Shown: positions 33,430-42,715, numbered from the stretch's first letter. The stretch is 64,000 nt of DNA from Azospirillum soli (GCF_017876165.1 NZ_JAGINQ010000026.1:1-64000); one strand, 5' to 3'. Notes: generated from the letters alone by a model not told the origin. A program made the numbers and translations.

Positions 33430-34020
33430 TCAGCGCGCCAGCCGCGCCTCGATCTCTTCGCACAGGTAGTGGTAGAGGCAGATGTGCGCCTGCTGGATCA
33501 GCGGGGTGTGACGCGACGGAACGGCGAGCAGCACGTCGCTCAAACCTGCCAGACGGCCGCCCCCTTCCCCAGTCATGGCCACGGTCGCCATGCCGCGGGC
33601 CCGTGCCGCCTCGAAGGCCGCGACCACGTTGGGCGAGTTGCCGCTGGTGCTGAGGCCGAGCAGGACGCCGCCGTCCTCCGCGTAGGCCTCGACCTGACGG
33701 GCGAACACGCTCTCGTAGCTGTAGTCGTTGGCCCAGGCGGTTAGCACCGCCGCGTTGGAGGACAGGCAGATCGCCTTCAGCCCCCGGCGCTCCTTGAGGA
33801 AGCGGCCGACCAGCTCACCCGTGATGTGCTGGGCGTCGGAAGCCGAACCGCCGTTGCCGCAGACCAGCAACGGCCGGTTGGCGCCGAGCGCCGCCGTGAT
33901 GCGGGCTACCGCGTCTTCCATGAGGGCCGGATCCAGGGTTTCCCGCGTCTTCCGGAGCACGGCGGCGGAGGTCTCCAGGTAATCGCTCAGCGAGGTGCTA
34001 CCGGCGGTCTCAACGCTCAT
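33430..34020 (-). CDS. gmhA: Phosphoheptose isomerase-like SIS protein (GmhA)
   Basis: The 196-residue protein is a SIS-domain sugar isomerase with LLVCGNGGSASDAQHITGEL, LKAICLSSNAAVLTAWANDY and LGLSTSGNSPNVVAAFEAAR, the GmhA/DiaA pattern. GmhA converts sedoheptulose 7-phosphate to D-glycero-D-manno-heptose 7-phosphate, the first step to ADP- or GDP-heptose. The active-site glutamate and histidine in HITGEL and LIQQAHICLYHYL fit an active isomerase. It ends a minus-strand run of glycosyltransferases, so the heptose may be a component of this glycan rather than of lipid A core. Confidence 0.85.
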   Translation of the reverse strand: MSVETAGSTSLSDYLETSAAVLRKTRETLDPALMEDAVARITAALGANRPLLVCGNGGSASDAQHITGELVGRFLKERRGLKAICLSSNAAVLTAWANDYSYESVFARQVEAYAEDGGVLLGLSTSGNSPNVVAAFEAARARGMATVAMTGEGGGRLAGLSDVLLAVPSRHTPLIQQAHICLYHYLCEEIEARLAR

Positions 34021-34067
34021 GGACGGTCTTTCCTCTCAGGCAACGAAGGGAGCGGGCGAAGCCCTCA

Positions 34068-35564
34068 TCAGCGCACCGCGAAGCGGTAGCGGACCCAGGC
34101 CCAGGCGCGGTTCACCGCGTAGCCCATGCCGTAGCGTTTCGTGTACTGGACGAACTTGCGGACACGGTTGCCGCTCAGCACCTCGACCAGGGCGGTGGCC
34201 TGGGTGGCCGGGGCGGGGGTCCACCAGCGGTCCGGCAGGAATTCCAGGCCGATGTGGCTGAAGGTGGCCACCTTGCAGATGTCCGGGCGGTCCAGCCCCC
34301 GGCCGGCCAGCTCGCCGCAATGGTCGGGTAACAGGTCGGCGTAAAGGTCGCTCAGCGCCGTGCAATGCGCCTCGGGCGTGACGGTCAGGTGCGGCCCGAT
34401 GCCGGCGCGGGCGCGCTCGACGCGCGAGGGGTCGGCGGCCAGCTCGGCCAGCAGGCGCTCCACCGCGCCGGCGTCGCCGAGCGGAACCTTGAAGCCGTTG
34501 ACGCCGTCGATCACCCGCTCGCCCAACGCGCCGATGTCGGTGACGACCGGCACCAGCCCCATCAGCCACGCTTCGGACAGCGTCATGCAATAGGTTTCGG
34601 GCCAGTTCGACAGGTGCAGCGACAGGGCCATCTCGCCCAGCACGGCCGGCGGCTGACCCGGCGGGAAGGGGCCGTGCCGGACGACGCCGGAGAAGTCCTC
34701 GTGCGAGAGCACCCCGTCATAGGGCGCATCGACCCGGCCGAACAGGTGGAACTCGACCCCGCGGCCGCGCAGGTTGTGGAAGACCTCGACCAGCAGGTCG
34801 GCGCCCTTGTTGAAGCTGAAATTGCCGTAGACGGCGACCTTCAAGGGCTTGCTGACCGGCCCGCCGGCCGTCAGGCGCGGTGTCGGGAGGATCGGCTGGC
34901 CCAGCACGACCGAACGCGTCCGCTCCACCTCGTAGGGGTAGACCTCGGCGACCAAATCGCGCGCCGCCTGCGACGGGAACAGCAGCAGGTCAATGTTGCC
35001 CAGCATGTCGGCGAACGCGCTGCGGCGCAGCCGTTGCGCGCCGTAGGGGATGCCGCGCGTGGCGTTCAGGCAGACGTCGCACTGCTCGGTCCGGGCGAGG
35101 TGCCCGGCACAGCTGCGCCCCTTCGGGTCCATCAGGTTGAAGTGGGTGCACAGCGCGTAATAGTCGTGCGCCGTGTAGACGGTCCGTACCCCCAGCGTCC
35201 GGGCCAGCAGCGCCAGGCTCGGCACGAAGCCCAGCAGGTGCTGGAAATGCACCATGGCCACGTCGTAGCGGCGCAGCAGCATGGTGAACAGCGTCTCGAT
35301 CTCGACGTTGCGCAGCATGCCCTCGTCGACACTGCCCGAGACGGTGAAGCGGTCGACCACCTGCAGACCGCCGTCGAGCAGTTCGTAGGTGTTGCTGTTG
35401 CCGCCGGGCACCCGCGTCAGCGTCAGGAAGGTGAAGCGGTCGGCCAGCCCCTGCTGGACGATCTGCTGGTACACCTCCACGCCGCCGAAGGGCTGCCGCC
35501 CGACGATGTTGTGCGTGACGAAAAGGATGGTCGGCTTGCCGCCGGCGGCCGCGCCGTCAGCCAT
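34068..35564 (-). CDS. Family 4 glycosyltransferase
   Basis: The 498-residue enzyme has an N-terminal domain beginning ILFVTHNIVGRQPFGGVEVY (the glycine-rich loop) and a C-terminal domain with KVAVYGNFSFNKGADLLVEV and SNWPETYCMTLSEAWLMGLV, the donor-binding E-x7-E block. It has about 90 extra C-terminal residues that are not part of the GT-B fold. Four cysteines in SCAGHLARTEQCDVCLNATR are reminiscent of a metal-binding insertion seen in some family 4 members. GGAG precedes ATG 35564. Its start overlaps the upstream gene by 8 bases, so the two are coupled. Confidence 0.82.
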   Translation of the reverse strand: MADGAAAGGKPTILFVTHNIVGRQPFGGVEVYQQIVQQGLADRFTFLTLTRVPGGNSNTYELLDGGLQVVDRFTVSGSVDEGMLRNVEIETLFTMLLRRYDVAMVHFQHLLGFVPSLALLARTLGVRTVYTAHDYYALCTHFNLMDPKGRSCAGHLARTEQCDVCLNATRGIPYGAQRLRRSAFADMLGNIDLLLFPSQAARDLVAEVYPYEVERTRSVVLGQPILPTPRLTAGGPVSKPLKVAVYGNFSFNKGADLLVEVFHNLRGRGVEFHLFGRVDAPYDGVLSHEDFSGVVRHGPFPPGQPPAVLGEMALSLHLSNWPETYCMTLSEAWLMGLVPVVTDIGALGERVIDGVNGFKVPLGDAGAVERLLAELAADPSRVERARAGIGPHLTVTPEAHCTALSDLYADLLPDHCGELAGRGLDRPDICKVATFSHIGLEFLPDRWWTPAPATQATALVEVLSGNRVRKFVQYTKRYGMGYAVNRAWAWVRYRFAVR

Positions 35565-36513
35565 GAACACGCTCCAGAATGGCGGTGACCCGGTGCCGGT
35601 AGCAGTGCTTCTCCCGTGTGACCGCCTGGGCGCGCCCCGCGGCGTGGGCCCAGACCGCGGCATTGTCGCGCAGGGTGCCGACGATGTTCACGAGCTCTTC
35701 CAGGCTGCGGAAGGGGAACACGCTCTCGCCGTCGGTGAAACCGTCCGGCAGTTCCACCGTCCCCGGCTCGTAGAGCTGGATGCCGCCGGCGAGCGCCGTC
35801 TCGAAGAAGCGCGGCCCCGGCGACAGCGTCATCGAGGGCGAGCCCGGCGAGGTGGAGAAGTTGCGGGTCAGGTAGAGGGTGGCGCTGCTGCGGTTGGCGA
35901 AGCGCGCGAAATCCATGCCCGAGACGTGGATGTCCTGCGCCGACACGTTCGGCCCGCCTTCCGCCGAGAAGCCGCCGAAGGGCGAGGGCGGAACGAACAG
36001 CTTCAGCCGCAGGCCGGAGTCGATGGCCAGAAGCTTCTGGAACATTTCCACCCGGTTGGGCCAGGCGGTGCCGGCGAAGAACAGGTCGTAGCGCCGTCCG
36101 GCCGGGTCGATGGGGCGCTCGTGGAACGGCTCGAACCCCGCCAGCGGCAGGTAATGGCCCTTGCTCCCGTAGCGCGGCACGCTCAGCCGGTCGTTGGTGA
36201 AGGCGACGTCCACCAGCTCGGCGCTGACGAGGTTGCGCGATAGTTCGTACGGGTCCTCGGTGAACCAGATGGCCGAACGGCCGGCCAGCCGGGTCAGCTT
36301 GTGCAGCAGGAAATGGTCGATTTCCTCGCCACCGAAGGCCAGAAGCAGGGTGGGGCGCAGGGACTCCGCCACCTTGATCGCGTCGAGGTAGGTGACCAGC
36401 ACCGCCTTTTCGACCGAAGGGTCGGCGGCGAAGGCGCGTTGCAGCGCGACCGACAGATAGCGGTTCGGGTTGGCGATCTTGGAATCGAGGACGAGGACGC
36501 GGTGGCGGGTCAT
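35557..36513 (-). CDS. CgeB-like glycosyltransferase, first paralogue
   Basis: This 318-residue protein resembles the CgeB/spore-maturation glycosyltransferase group. It has RSAIWFTEDPYELSRN, VAFTNDRLSVPRYG, YDLFFAGTAWPNRVEMF and a C-terminal SPGPRFFETALAGGIQLYEP block that would bind the nucleotide sugar. It is a close relative of the gene immediately upstream; the two share the layout W-DDPYE...NDR/SDR...F-G...GPR-FE-A-GG. The ATGA overlap with that gene shows coupling. The sugar and acceptor are unknown. Confidence 0.7.
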   Translation of the reverse strand: MTRHRVLVLDSKIANPNRYLSVALQRAFAADPSVEKAVLVTYLDAIKVAESLRPTLLLAFGGEEIDHFLLHKLTRLAGRSAIWFTEDPYELSRNLVSAELVDVAFTNDRLSVPRYGSKGHYLPLAGFEPFHERPIDPAGRRYDLFFAGTAWPNRVEMFQKLLAIDSGLRLKLFVPPSPFGGFSAEGGPNVSAQDIHVSGMDFARFANRSSATLYLTRNFSTSPGSPSMTLSPGPRFFETALAGGIQLYEPGTVELPDGFTDGESVFPFRSLEELVNIVGTLRDNAAVWAHAAGRAQAVTREKHCYRHRVTAILERVHG

Positions 36514-37520
36514 GACAGGGCTTTCACGGCTTCCCCGACCCTGGCCCGCGGGGCCTCTCCGCTCAGGGCCAGCACGTCGAGGACCGTGGCGGCGCGGTGC
36601 GCGTAGGTGTGTTCGGCCTGCGTGCGCGCCTGGGCGGCGCGGCCGACCGACAAGGAGAAGTCCGGTTCGTCGGCCATACGCTCGACGATGGCGGCGAAGT
36701 CGCGGACCGTGTCGAACAGCAGCACTTCCTTGCCCGCCTCGTAATAATCCTCGATCTCCAGACCTTCGACGAAGAAGGCCTGGGCGGCGCCGCCCATGGC
36801 CGCCTCGAAGGTGCGCGGACCCGGCGTGCTGGGGGCGAGGCCGATGTTGCGGTTGGCGAGGTTGAGGCGGCGTCCGACGTTCAGCACCAGATCGGACGAG
36901 TTGTAATAGAGCGGCAGCGTCTCGTTGCCGACCCGCAGGTTGCGGGCGAAGGGCAGAGCGCCGGTGTCCCAGCCGCCGCCCAGCACCACCGTGTGCCGGG
37001 TCTCCAGCAGCGGCTTCAGGTCGCGCAGCAGCCGGTTGCGGTTGTCGAAGGACACGCCGCAGAAGAACACGGCCGGGCCGCCGCGCCGCGTGACGGGCCG
37101 GAAATGCGCCTCCGGGCTGGCGGCCATCGGCAGGTGGACGACCGGGCAGGGGGCGATGTAGTGCCAGCTCGACCACCGGTCGCTGACGAAGATGGCGTCG
37201 GCGACGGCGCCCGCTTTGATGTTGGCGTCGAATTCGTAGGGATCGTCGAGCAGCCAGAAGGCCAGCCGGCTGCCCGCCTTGTCACAGGCGTGACGCAGCC
37301 GCCCGTAATGCGCCTCCGCCGGCAGGCAGGACGCCATTAGAAAAACCAGCTCCGGTTGCTGGAGCCGGACGGTCTCTTCCAATCGTTCGAACGCTTCCAC
37401 CAAGACATGGCGGGCCGGATCCGCCGTGCGGAAGCCGGCGGCTGCATAATGGTTCAGATAAGCGTTCGAATTCAGAACGTCGGGGGCCGCGCTCGAAACA
37501 ATTATGGGTCGGTGGACCAC
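36510..37520 (-). CDS. CgeB-like glycosyltransferase, second paralogue
   Basis: The 336-residue protein starts at a GTG (37520) and has LAFWLLDDPYEFDANI, AIFVSDRWSSWHYI, AVFFCGVSFDNRNRLLRDLK and APSTPGPRTFEAAMGGAAQA, matching its downstream paralogue in order and spacing. No signal peptide or membrane helix is present, so it acts in the cytoplasm. A tandem duplication followed by divergence is the simplest origin and would give two transferases for successive or alternative sugars. No close upstream ribosome binding site is visible, which leaves the start slightly uncertain. Confidence 0.7.
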   Translation of the reverse strand: MVHRPIIVSSAAPDVLNSNAYLNHYAAAGFRTADPARHVLVEAFERLEETVRLQQPELVFLMASCLPAEAHYGRLRHACDKAGSRLAFWLLDDPYEFDANIKAGAVADAIFVSDRWSSWHYIAPCPVVHLPMAASPEAHFRPVTRRGGPAVFFCGVSFDNRNRLLRDLKPLLETRHTVVLGGGWDTGALPFARNLRVGNETLPLYYNSSDLVLNVGRRLNLANRNIGLAPSTPGPRTFEAAMGGAAQAFFVEGLEIEDYYEAGKEVLLFDTVRDFAAIVERMADEPDFSLSVGRAAQARTQAEHTYAHRAATVLDVLALSGEAPRARVGEAVKALS

Positions 37521-37577
37521 GGTTTATTCTGCTAGGTATGATTGGCAAACAGGGGATACAGAACGCGCCTAGCCATG

Positions 37578-38822
37578 TCAATGTGACCTAAGGCCAAACA
37601 GGCGGCGTGCCAGGGAGCGTGTCGCCCGGTAGGGCAGGCTGCCGCGCAGCCAGGCTGGCACAGGCAAGCGTTCGCGCAGCGCGCGGTTCACCTCGTCGGT
37701 GAGGCGGATCTGGTCCTCCAACTGGCGATGCAGGGTGCGGATCACGTCGTCACGTTCTTCGATCTGCCGGCGCAGGTCGCCGACCCACGCCTCGGCCTGC
37801 CGTTGCAGGGACTGCAGTTCGCCGATGCGCGCTTCGAGCTGCCGGTGCAGATCGCCGATCAGAGCGTCGCGATCCCGTGCCTGCTGCTGGTGGTTCAGGA
37901 TGTCGCCGATCTGGCCTTCGATTTGCCGGTGGAGGGCCTCGATCTTCTCGTCCCGGCCGCCGATCTGCTGGCGGATCTCGTCGCGCAGCAGCCCGTCGCG
38001 CACCAGAAGCAGCGTTTCCAGGATCGACCCGACGCCGGCCAGGACGCCCAGCCCCGTGCGGCCGCCGGCCAGATCCTCGCGCAGCAGCTCGTTGCGCAGC
38101 AGGCCGCGATAGGCCGCGTGCTTGTCCGCCGCCGCGAAGATGGAGTTGCCGGTCGCCGCGTCGGCACTGGCCGGGCGGTGGTGCCAGCGGGCCAGCGGAC
38201 GCGGCAGAACGCCGATGTCGAAGCGGCGCACGAAGCGGATGTTGAACTCCCAGTCGCCCAGCACCGGGAAGCCCTCGCGGAAGGGGCCGACCTCCGCGTA
38301 GGCGGCGCGCTCGAACAGGAAGGCGATGGGCGGAAACAGGTTGGTGGCGACCAGTGTCGCCGCCGTGATGTTGTCCACGGGGGGGACGAGGCCGCGCTCC
38401 TGCTCCTCCAGCGTCTCGGCGTCCTCGACGATCCGCCAGGCCTGCGTCACCACGCCATGGTAGCGCCCGGCGCTCTGCTCCAGAAAGCCGGCGGTCTCCT
38501 CCAGGAACGTGGGTTCCCAGCTGTCGTCGTCGTCGTGGATGACGATGAAGCGGCTGTGGCTGCGGGCGATGCCGACGTTGGAGGCGGCCTCCATGCCCAG
38601 CGATTCCGGGTTGTGGATGACCTGGAGCCGCCCGGCGTAGGCTTCCCTGTACCGCTCGGCGAGCGCGTCCACCGGAGCCGGATCGCCGCCGTCGTTCACC
38701 ACCACATGCACCCAGTCGCCCACGCTCTGCCCCAGCACGCTGGCAAAGGCGCGCTCCAGCATCTTCGGGCGGTTCTTGGTGCGGGTGATGACGGCGACGG
38801 CTGGGACGGCGGGCATGTTCAT
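37578..38822 (-). CDS. Family 2 glycosyltransferase with coiled-coil tail
   Basis: The 414-residue protein has a GT-A domain (VAVITRTKNRPKMLERAFAS, VVNDGGDPAP, HDDDDSWEPTFLEETAGFLE with the D-x-D metal site, and LGDWEFNIRFVRRFDIGVLP). From about residue 270 it has a long amphipathic helix of repeated RxxxIGDLHRQLEARIGEL-type heptads ending near residue 380. The tail predicts an oligomer or a scaffold with other enzymes of the pathway. A basic C-terminus (ATRSLARRLFGLRSH) might contact membrane lipid. Specificity cannot be read from sequence. Confidence 0.8.
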   Translation of the reverse strand: MNMPAVPAVAVITRTKNRPKMLERAFASVLGQSVGDWVHVVVNDGGDPAPVDALAERYREAYAGRLQVIHNPESLGMEAASNVGIARSHSRFIVIHDDDDSWEPTFLEETAGFLEQSAGRYHGVVTQAWRIVEDAETLEEQERGLVPPVDNITAATLVATNLFPPIAFLFERAAYAEVGPFREGFPVLGDWEFNIRFVRRFDIGVLPRPLARWHHRPASADAATGNSIFAAADKHAAYRGLLRNELLREDLAGGRTGLGVLAGVGSILETLLLVRDGLLRDEIRQQIGGRDEKIEALHRQIEGQIGDILNHQQQARDRDALIGDLHRQLEARIGELQSLQRQAEAWVGDLRRQIEERDDVIRTLHRQLEDQIRLTDEVNRALRERLPVPAWLRGSLPYRATRSLARRLFGLRSH

Positions 38823-38881
38823 GAGGCGGACCGGCGAAGAAAATAATACGGAAGGGGAATCAACCTTGCGCGGTGCAACCC

Positions 38882-39772
38882 CTATCCGGCAAGAGCCAAC
38901 TCTTCCTGTCGGGCGATGAGCGCGGCGGATGCCGCCGGATCCTCCTGCCCCTCGGCCATGCGCAGCAAAAGCGCGTGCAGGTCGCGGGTGATCGGGCGCA
39001 GCGGCGCGTCGGGCGGGGCCGAATGCTGCTTCAGGCCGGGGTCGATGGTCGCGGCGACCTCGGCGCGCGCCTTGGCCCGCCGCTCCGGATCATCGAGGCC
39101 GAGAAAGTCGGCCCCGAGAAAATCGACGAGCCGCTCGAACTGGCGGTTCGGGTCGGCGAACCACGCGTCGTAGTCGGTGACGAGGCGCGGCGCACCCTGG
39201 CTGCACTGCAGGGCCTCGAAATAATGCCGGGTCCACAGCCGCTCGGCCAACTCGTAGGGCACCTGCCCCTTGGAGGCGAAGGAGGTGGCGACCGTCGCCG
39301 GGTCGCGCAGGCTGACGAGGTAGAGCGGCTCCAGCCGCAGCACCGTGGCGAGATCGCGCCACAGCGGCATCAGGCGGACCGTGCGCGGGTCCTTGAAGCC
39401 CCAGACGGCGGTGGTCTCCGACAACTCGCGCCGGACGATCTCCGCCAGCTCGTTCTTCATCGCCAGCACCTCGGGCCGGCGCCACGCGGAGTCCGGAATG
39501 GCCCAATCGGCGCGCTCCTCGTTCCAATAGCGGTCGAGCGTGCGCAGCAGCCGGTCCTGGATCTCGGTGATCTGGGCGTGCTCCCAGTAGTCGTAGCGTG
39601 GCGCGCGCTCGAAGCTCTCGCGGGTCAGCACATGGCGCCCCAGTTCCACTCCCATCAGCGCGATGGCGCGGGCGAGCAGGGAGGTGCCGCTGTTGTGCAT
39701 GCCGAGCACGATGACGACGCGACGGCGGGATGAATTGGCGAACGGCGGGCGGGCGAACAGGCGGCGGAGCAT
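38882..39772 (-). CDS. Sulfotransferase family protein
   Basis: The 296-residue protein has the PAPS-binding P-loop variant VIVLGMHNSGTSLLARAIAL near residue 20 and the 3'-phosphate segment YLVSLRDPATVATSF near 155, both typical of bacterial sulfotransferases. It should transfer sulfate from PAPS to a sugar hydroxyl. The CysD and CysN-CysC genes 4 kb away would supply PAPS. It lies 28 bases downstream of the Wzt gene stop region on the same strand, within the export and assembly cluster. Confidence 0.8.
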   Translation of the reverse strand: MLRRLFARPPFANSSRRRVVIVLGMHNSGTSLLARAIALMGVELGRHVLTRESFERAPRYDYWEHAQITEIQDRLLRTLDRYWNEERADWAIPDSAWRRPEVLAMKNELAEIVRRELSETTAVWGFKDPRTVRLMPLWRDLATVLRLEPLYLVSLRDPATVATSFASKGQVPYELAERLWTRHYFEALQCSQGAPRLVTDYDAWFADPNRQFERLVDFLGADFLGLDDPERRAKARAEVAATIDPGLKQHSAPPDAPLRPITRDLHALLLRMAEGQEDPAASAALIARQEELALAG

Positions 39773-39800
39773 CGGGACGTAACCTGGCTTGCGGGTTGGG

Positions 39801-41174
39801 TCAGAGGGGCCGGGCGCGGCTGTCGAACGCCAGATCCAAGGGACCGTTCGAGCACTGACCGCGCACGGGCAGAACCTTGAACATCGCGACGTCCACCAGA
39901 CGGCTCAGCCACTGCCGTTCGCCTTCGATCAGGCCGGAAATGGCGGCGTTGATGAAGTAGGTGCCCTCCAGCAGCCGGCACTCGAACTCGTGGGTCACGT
40001 CCAGCGTCGTCCCGGCCTCGACATAGTCCAGGACACGCGACGTCGACAGGGTCGTGGCGCCTCCCAGCTCGACGCCGTTGATCGTCTTGACGCGGGTGCC
40101 GACGGCAACCCCCCAGGCCGCCTCATCCACTTCGACACGGTAGCGGATCGCGTAACGCCGGCCGGACTTCAGGACGTTCACCGGCCGGCCGTCCTGGGTC
40201 GTGATCCGCACGTCTTCGATCCGGGCTCCCCGCGTTTCGTAGGCGGTCGGGCTCTTCGGCACCAGGCCGGGGTTGAAATGCTCCTCCAGCTCGGCATCGG
40301 CCTTCGGAGCGGAGGAGACCTCGTCCGTGCCGGAGGTCCCTTGGCCGTCCTTCCCCGGGCCGGCCTCGTCGGGCAGCGGCGCCTCGCCCCTTCGGGACGC
40401 CAGCAGGGAGTCGCGGAACACGGCGCGCCGGTCCGCCGGCGTGTAGAGCAGGCGGTGATAGAAGTTGATCGTCCGCCGCGGCGTCCCGTCGTAGAGCATT
40501 TCGCCGTGATCCAGCAGGATCGCGCGGTCGCACAGATCGACCACCTGGTTGGCGGAATGCGACACGAACAGGATCGTCGCCCCCTTCTTTTTGATCGCTT
40601 CGATGCGCGCCATGCAGCGGCGCTGGAAGGCCTCGTCGCCGACGGCGAGCGCCTCGTCCACGACCAGAATGTCCGGGTTGACCGAAATGGCGACGGCGAA
40701 GGCAAGGCGCATGACCATGCCGGTCGAATAGGTCTTGGTCGGCCGGTCGATGTAGGGGCCGATGTCGGCGAAGTTCGTGATCTCGTCGAACAGCGCGTCC
40801 GTTTCCGTCCGGTCAAGGCCGAGGATGGCGCTGTTCAGATAGACGTTCTCGCGCCCGCTGAACTCCGGATTGAAGCCGGAGCCCAGTTCCAGCAGGGCCG
40901 AGACTCGGCCATGCACGGCGATGTCGCCCTTCGTCGGCTGCAGCGTCCCGCAGATGATCTGCAACAGGGTCGATTTGCCGGACCCGTTGTGGCCGACAAT
41001 GCCGACAGTGCTGCCGCGCTCGATCTCGAAGTTGATGTCGCGCAGAGCCCAGAACTCTTGGTAATAGCGATGGGTGCGGAACAAAGATTGTTTCAGGCGG
41101 TCTTCCGGACGATTGTAAATCTGGTAGACCTTGGAAACGTCGCGAACCGTTATCGCCAAATCGGACCGAAGCAT
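39801..41174 (-). CDS. wzt: Wzt-like polysaccharide export ATPase with C-terminal carbohydrate-binding domain
   Basis: The 457-residue protein has an ATPase domain (Walker A GHNGSGKST, signature YSTGMVMRLAFA, Walker B DILVVDEALAVGD, switch VSHS) and, after a charged linker at about 260-315, an immunoglobulin-like Wzt C-terminal domain (IEDVRITTQDGRPVNVLKSG, RYRVEVDEAAWGVAVG, FECRLLEGTYFINAAISG). In O-antigen ABC systems this C-domain recognises the capped glycan end. The matching permease in this direction is at 47.6-48.4 kb, unusually far away. ATG 41174 is chosen because the ATPase begins directly there. Confidence 0.88.
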   Translation of the reverse strand: MLRSDLAITVRDVSKVYQIYNRPEDRLKQSLFRTHRYYQEFWALRDINFEIERGSTVGIVGHNGSGKSTLLQIICGTLQPTKGDIAVHGRVSALLELGSGFNPEFSGRENVYLNSAILGLDRTETDALFDEITNFADIGPYIDRPTKTYSTGMVMRLAFAVAISVNPDILVVDEALAVGDEAFQRRCMARIEAIKKKGATILFVSHSANQVVDLCDRAILLDHGEMLYDGTPRRTINFYHRLLYTPADRRAVFRDSLLASRRGEAPLPDEAGPGKDGQGTSGTDEVSSAPKADAELEEHFNPGLVPKSPTAYETRGARIEDVRITTQDGRPVNVLKSGRRYAIRYRVEVDEAAWGVAVGTRVKTINGVELGGATTLSTSRVLDYVEAGTTLDVTHEFECRLLEGTYFINAAISGLIEGERQWLSRLVDVAMFKVLPVRGQCSNGPLDLAFDSRARPL

Positions 41175-41403
41175 GCGGGACGAACCACCGTAAAGCCATT
41201 CAAGCTCGCCGTGACCCTGCCGCATGGCGCGGCATGCTGCGCGAGGCCTTATCTGGAAGCGGGGCATTCATGACACCCCGGGCACTGTCAGCGCAACAGT
41301 TTCGGCTGGCCACGGCCGGCTTCGCGGAAGCGGCTGGGCCATTGCCGTTCGCGATGCAGGAAAACCGGTCCCGCCCCTCGGATTGCCCAGGGGCGGACGG
41401 CTG

Positions 41404-41464
41404 GGCTTCGGACACACGGGTGTTCGGGCCCGCCGTCGCGGTCCTGAGCGGATCGAAATCCGCT
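41404..41464. repeat. Hairpin-ended composite repeat, half copy C
   Basis: CTTCGGACACACGGGTGTTCG, GCCGTCGCGGTCC and the dyad AGCGGAT-CGAA-ATCCGCT (41447-41464) match the inner half of copies A and B. The AAAGCGAAT end is missing. The last base touches the stop codon of the FkbM gene at 41465. Confidence 0.65.
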
Positions 41465-42313
41465 CTACGCTCTGGCCGGAGCGCTGCCTTCGTAGTTCTG
41501 TTGGTTGAAGTCGGGCAGCTCACCGATCCGGCTGGAAAGGGACGCCACCTTTTCCGCCGGAACGGCAACGATGTTCCGCTCAACGGCGGGGCCGAAGATG
41601 TTCTCCGGGTTCTGCCGGAAATTGTCGGCGCGGTAGGCCGGAGGAGCGTGCAGGAAGCATTTGTAGTCATACTGGTCCAGCACCTTGAGAACCGGTACGG
41701 CGCGGGACCATTCCGCCGCTTCGGCGTAGATGAGCGGGCGTACGGTGGAGAGCAGCCGGTCGGCGCCGCCGAGCACCTCGTGCTCCATCCCCTCCGCGTC
41801 GATCTTCAGCAGGCTGCAGGAGCGGATCTGGAAATCGTCGAGCCGGCGGACCGGCACGGCCGTGAAGTCGCCGCTCTCGACCGTCTCATAGGTGAACACC
41901 ACGGCGCCGAAGTTCTGATCGCCCGCGGCATAATCGATCTTCTGTTCGGCCAGAAAGCCATCCTTGCCGCTCAGCGCGCAGTTGAACGCATAAACGTTGG
42001 AAACCCCGTTCAGCGCCATCGAGCCACACAGGCCCTGGAAGATGATGCGTTGCGGTTCGAAGCAGAGGACGGTGCCCGACGGCCCAACCTTCTTGGCGAA
42101 AGCAAGCGCGTGGGTACCGACGTTGGTGCCGACGTCGATCACCGTCGCGCCCGACTCGATGAACTGGAGAAGGAAAGTGATTTCATTGGCCGCCCATTCG
42201 CCATATTCCTGCAGCGAGCGGCCGATGGTGTTGTCGTTGCCGTTATAGATAATGCCGCCGTAGGGCGTCTCGACGGCTTTAAAGCCAAGCGGATTGTCGG
42301 GCGGGAATGCCAT
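41465..42313 (-). CDS. FkbM-family methyltransferase
   Basis: The 282-residue enzyme contains ATVIDVGTNVGTHALAFAKK (SAM-binding motif I), VLCFEPQRIIFQGLCGSMAL, and SCSLLKIDAEGMEHEVLGGA, the FkbM hallmark with its metal- or substrate-binding acidic residues. I prefer ATG 42313, which has GGAGG at the correct distance, over ATG 42358. It would methylate a sugar of the surface glycan. Its 3' end abuts repeat copy C. It is divergent from the GT8-like gene to the right. Confidence 0.83.
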   Translation of the reverse strand: MAFPPDNPLGFKAVETPYGGIIYNGNDNTIGRSLQEYGEWAANEITFLLQFIESGATVIDVGTNVGTHALAFAKKVGPSGTVLCFEPQRIIFQGLCGSMALNGVSNVYAFNCALSGKDGFLAEQKIDYAAGDQNFGAVVFTYETVESGDFTAVPVRRLDDFQIRSCSLLKIDAEGMEHEVLGGADRLLSTVRPLIYAEAAEWSRAVPVLKVLDQYDYKCFLHAPPAYRADNFRQNPENIFGPAVERNIVAVPAEKVASLSSRIGELPDFNQQNYEGSAPARA

Positions 42314-42400
42314 TTTTGTTACCTCCGAGCCGCACGTATATTTTTCTTGCAACATCATTCCCCTGAAGCGGGGGCGGGGCGCAGGAACAATACGTCCTCA

Positions 42401-42443
42401 TGATTGTACCGCACAATCACATTCCTCGGGCACATTCCTCGGG
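42401..42443. promoter_or_regulatory. Inverted repeat and tandem 13-base repeat in a divergent promoter region
   Basis: TGATTGT-ACCGC-ACAATCA (42401-42419) is a perfect 7-base dyad. It is followed by two adjacent copies of CACATTCCTCGGG (42418-42430 and 42431-42443). They sit between the divergent FkbM and GT8-like genes in a spacer of about 400 bases that otherwise shows no gene, and may be an operator. The exact promoters are not identifiable. Confidence 0.4.
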
Positions 42444-42715
42444 ACTGTCAAAAACGGCGGCGAAAACCGTTTCCGAGAACGGACACGCCGAAACACGTTG
42501 ACAGCACCGCCCACGCGCGGATGGATGTGCGGCATTCATAAGATTGCAGCCCATCGGACAGGCCTTCGTGGTGAACGGGAACATCTTCGTGCTGAAACGG
42601 CTCCGCTTTCCCAGCCGGCACGGCCTGACGTGGGTCGCATCCTGTCCATGACCACCACTCCGCTGGACGGGCGGGTCGGCGGGAAACGGCTGTGTGCCCG
42701 TCTTGGAGTCTGGGC

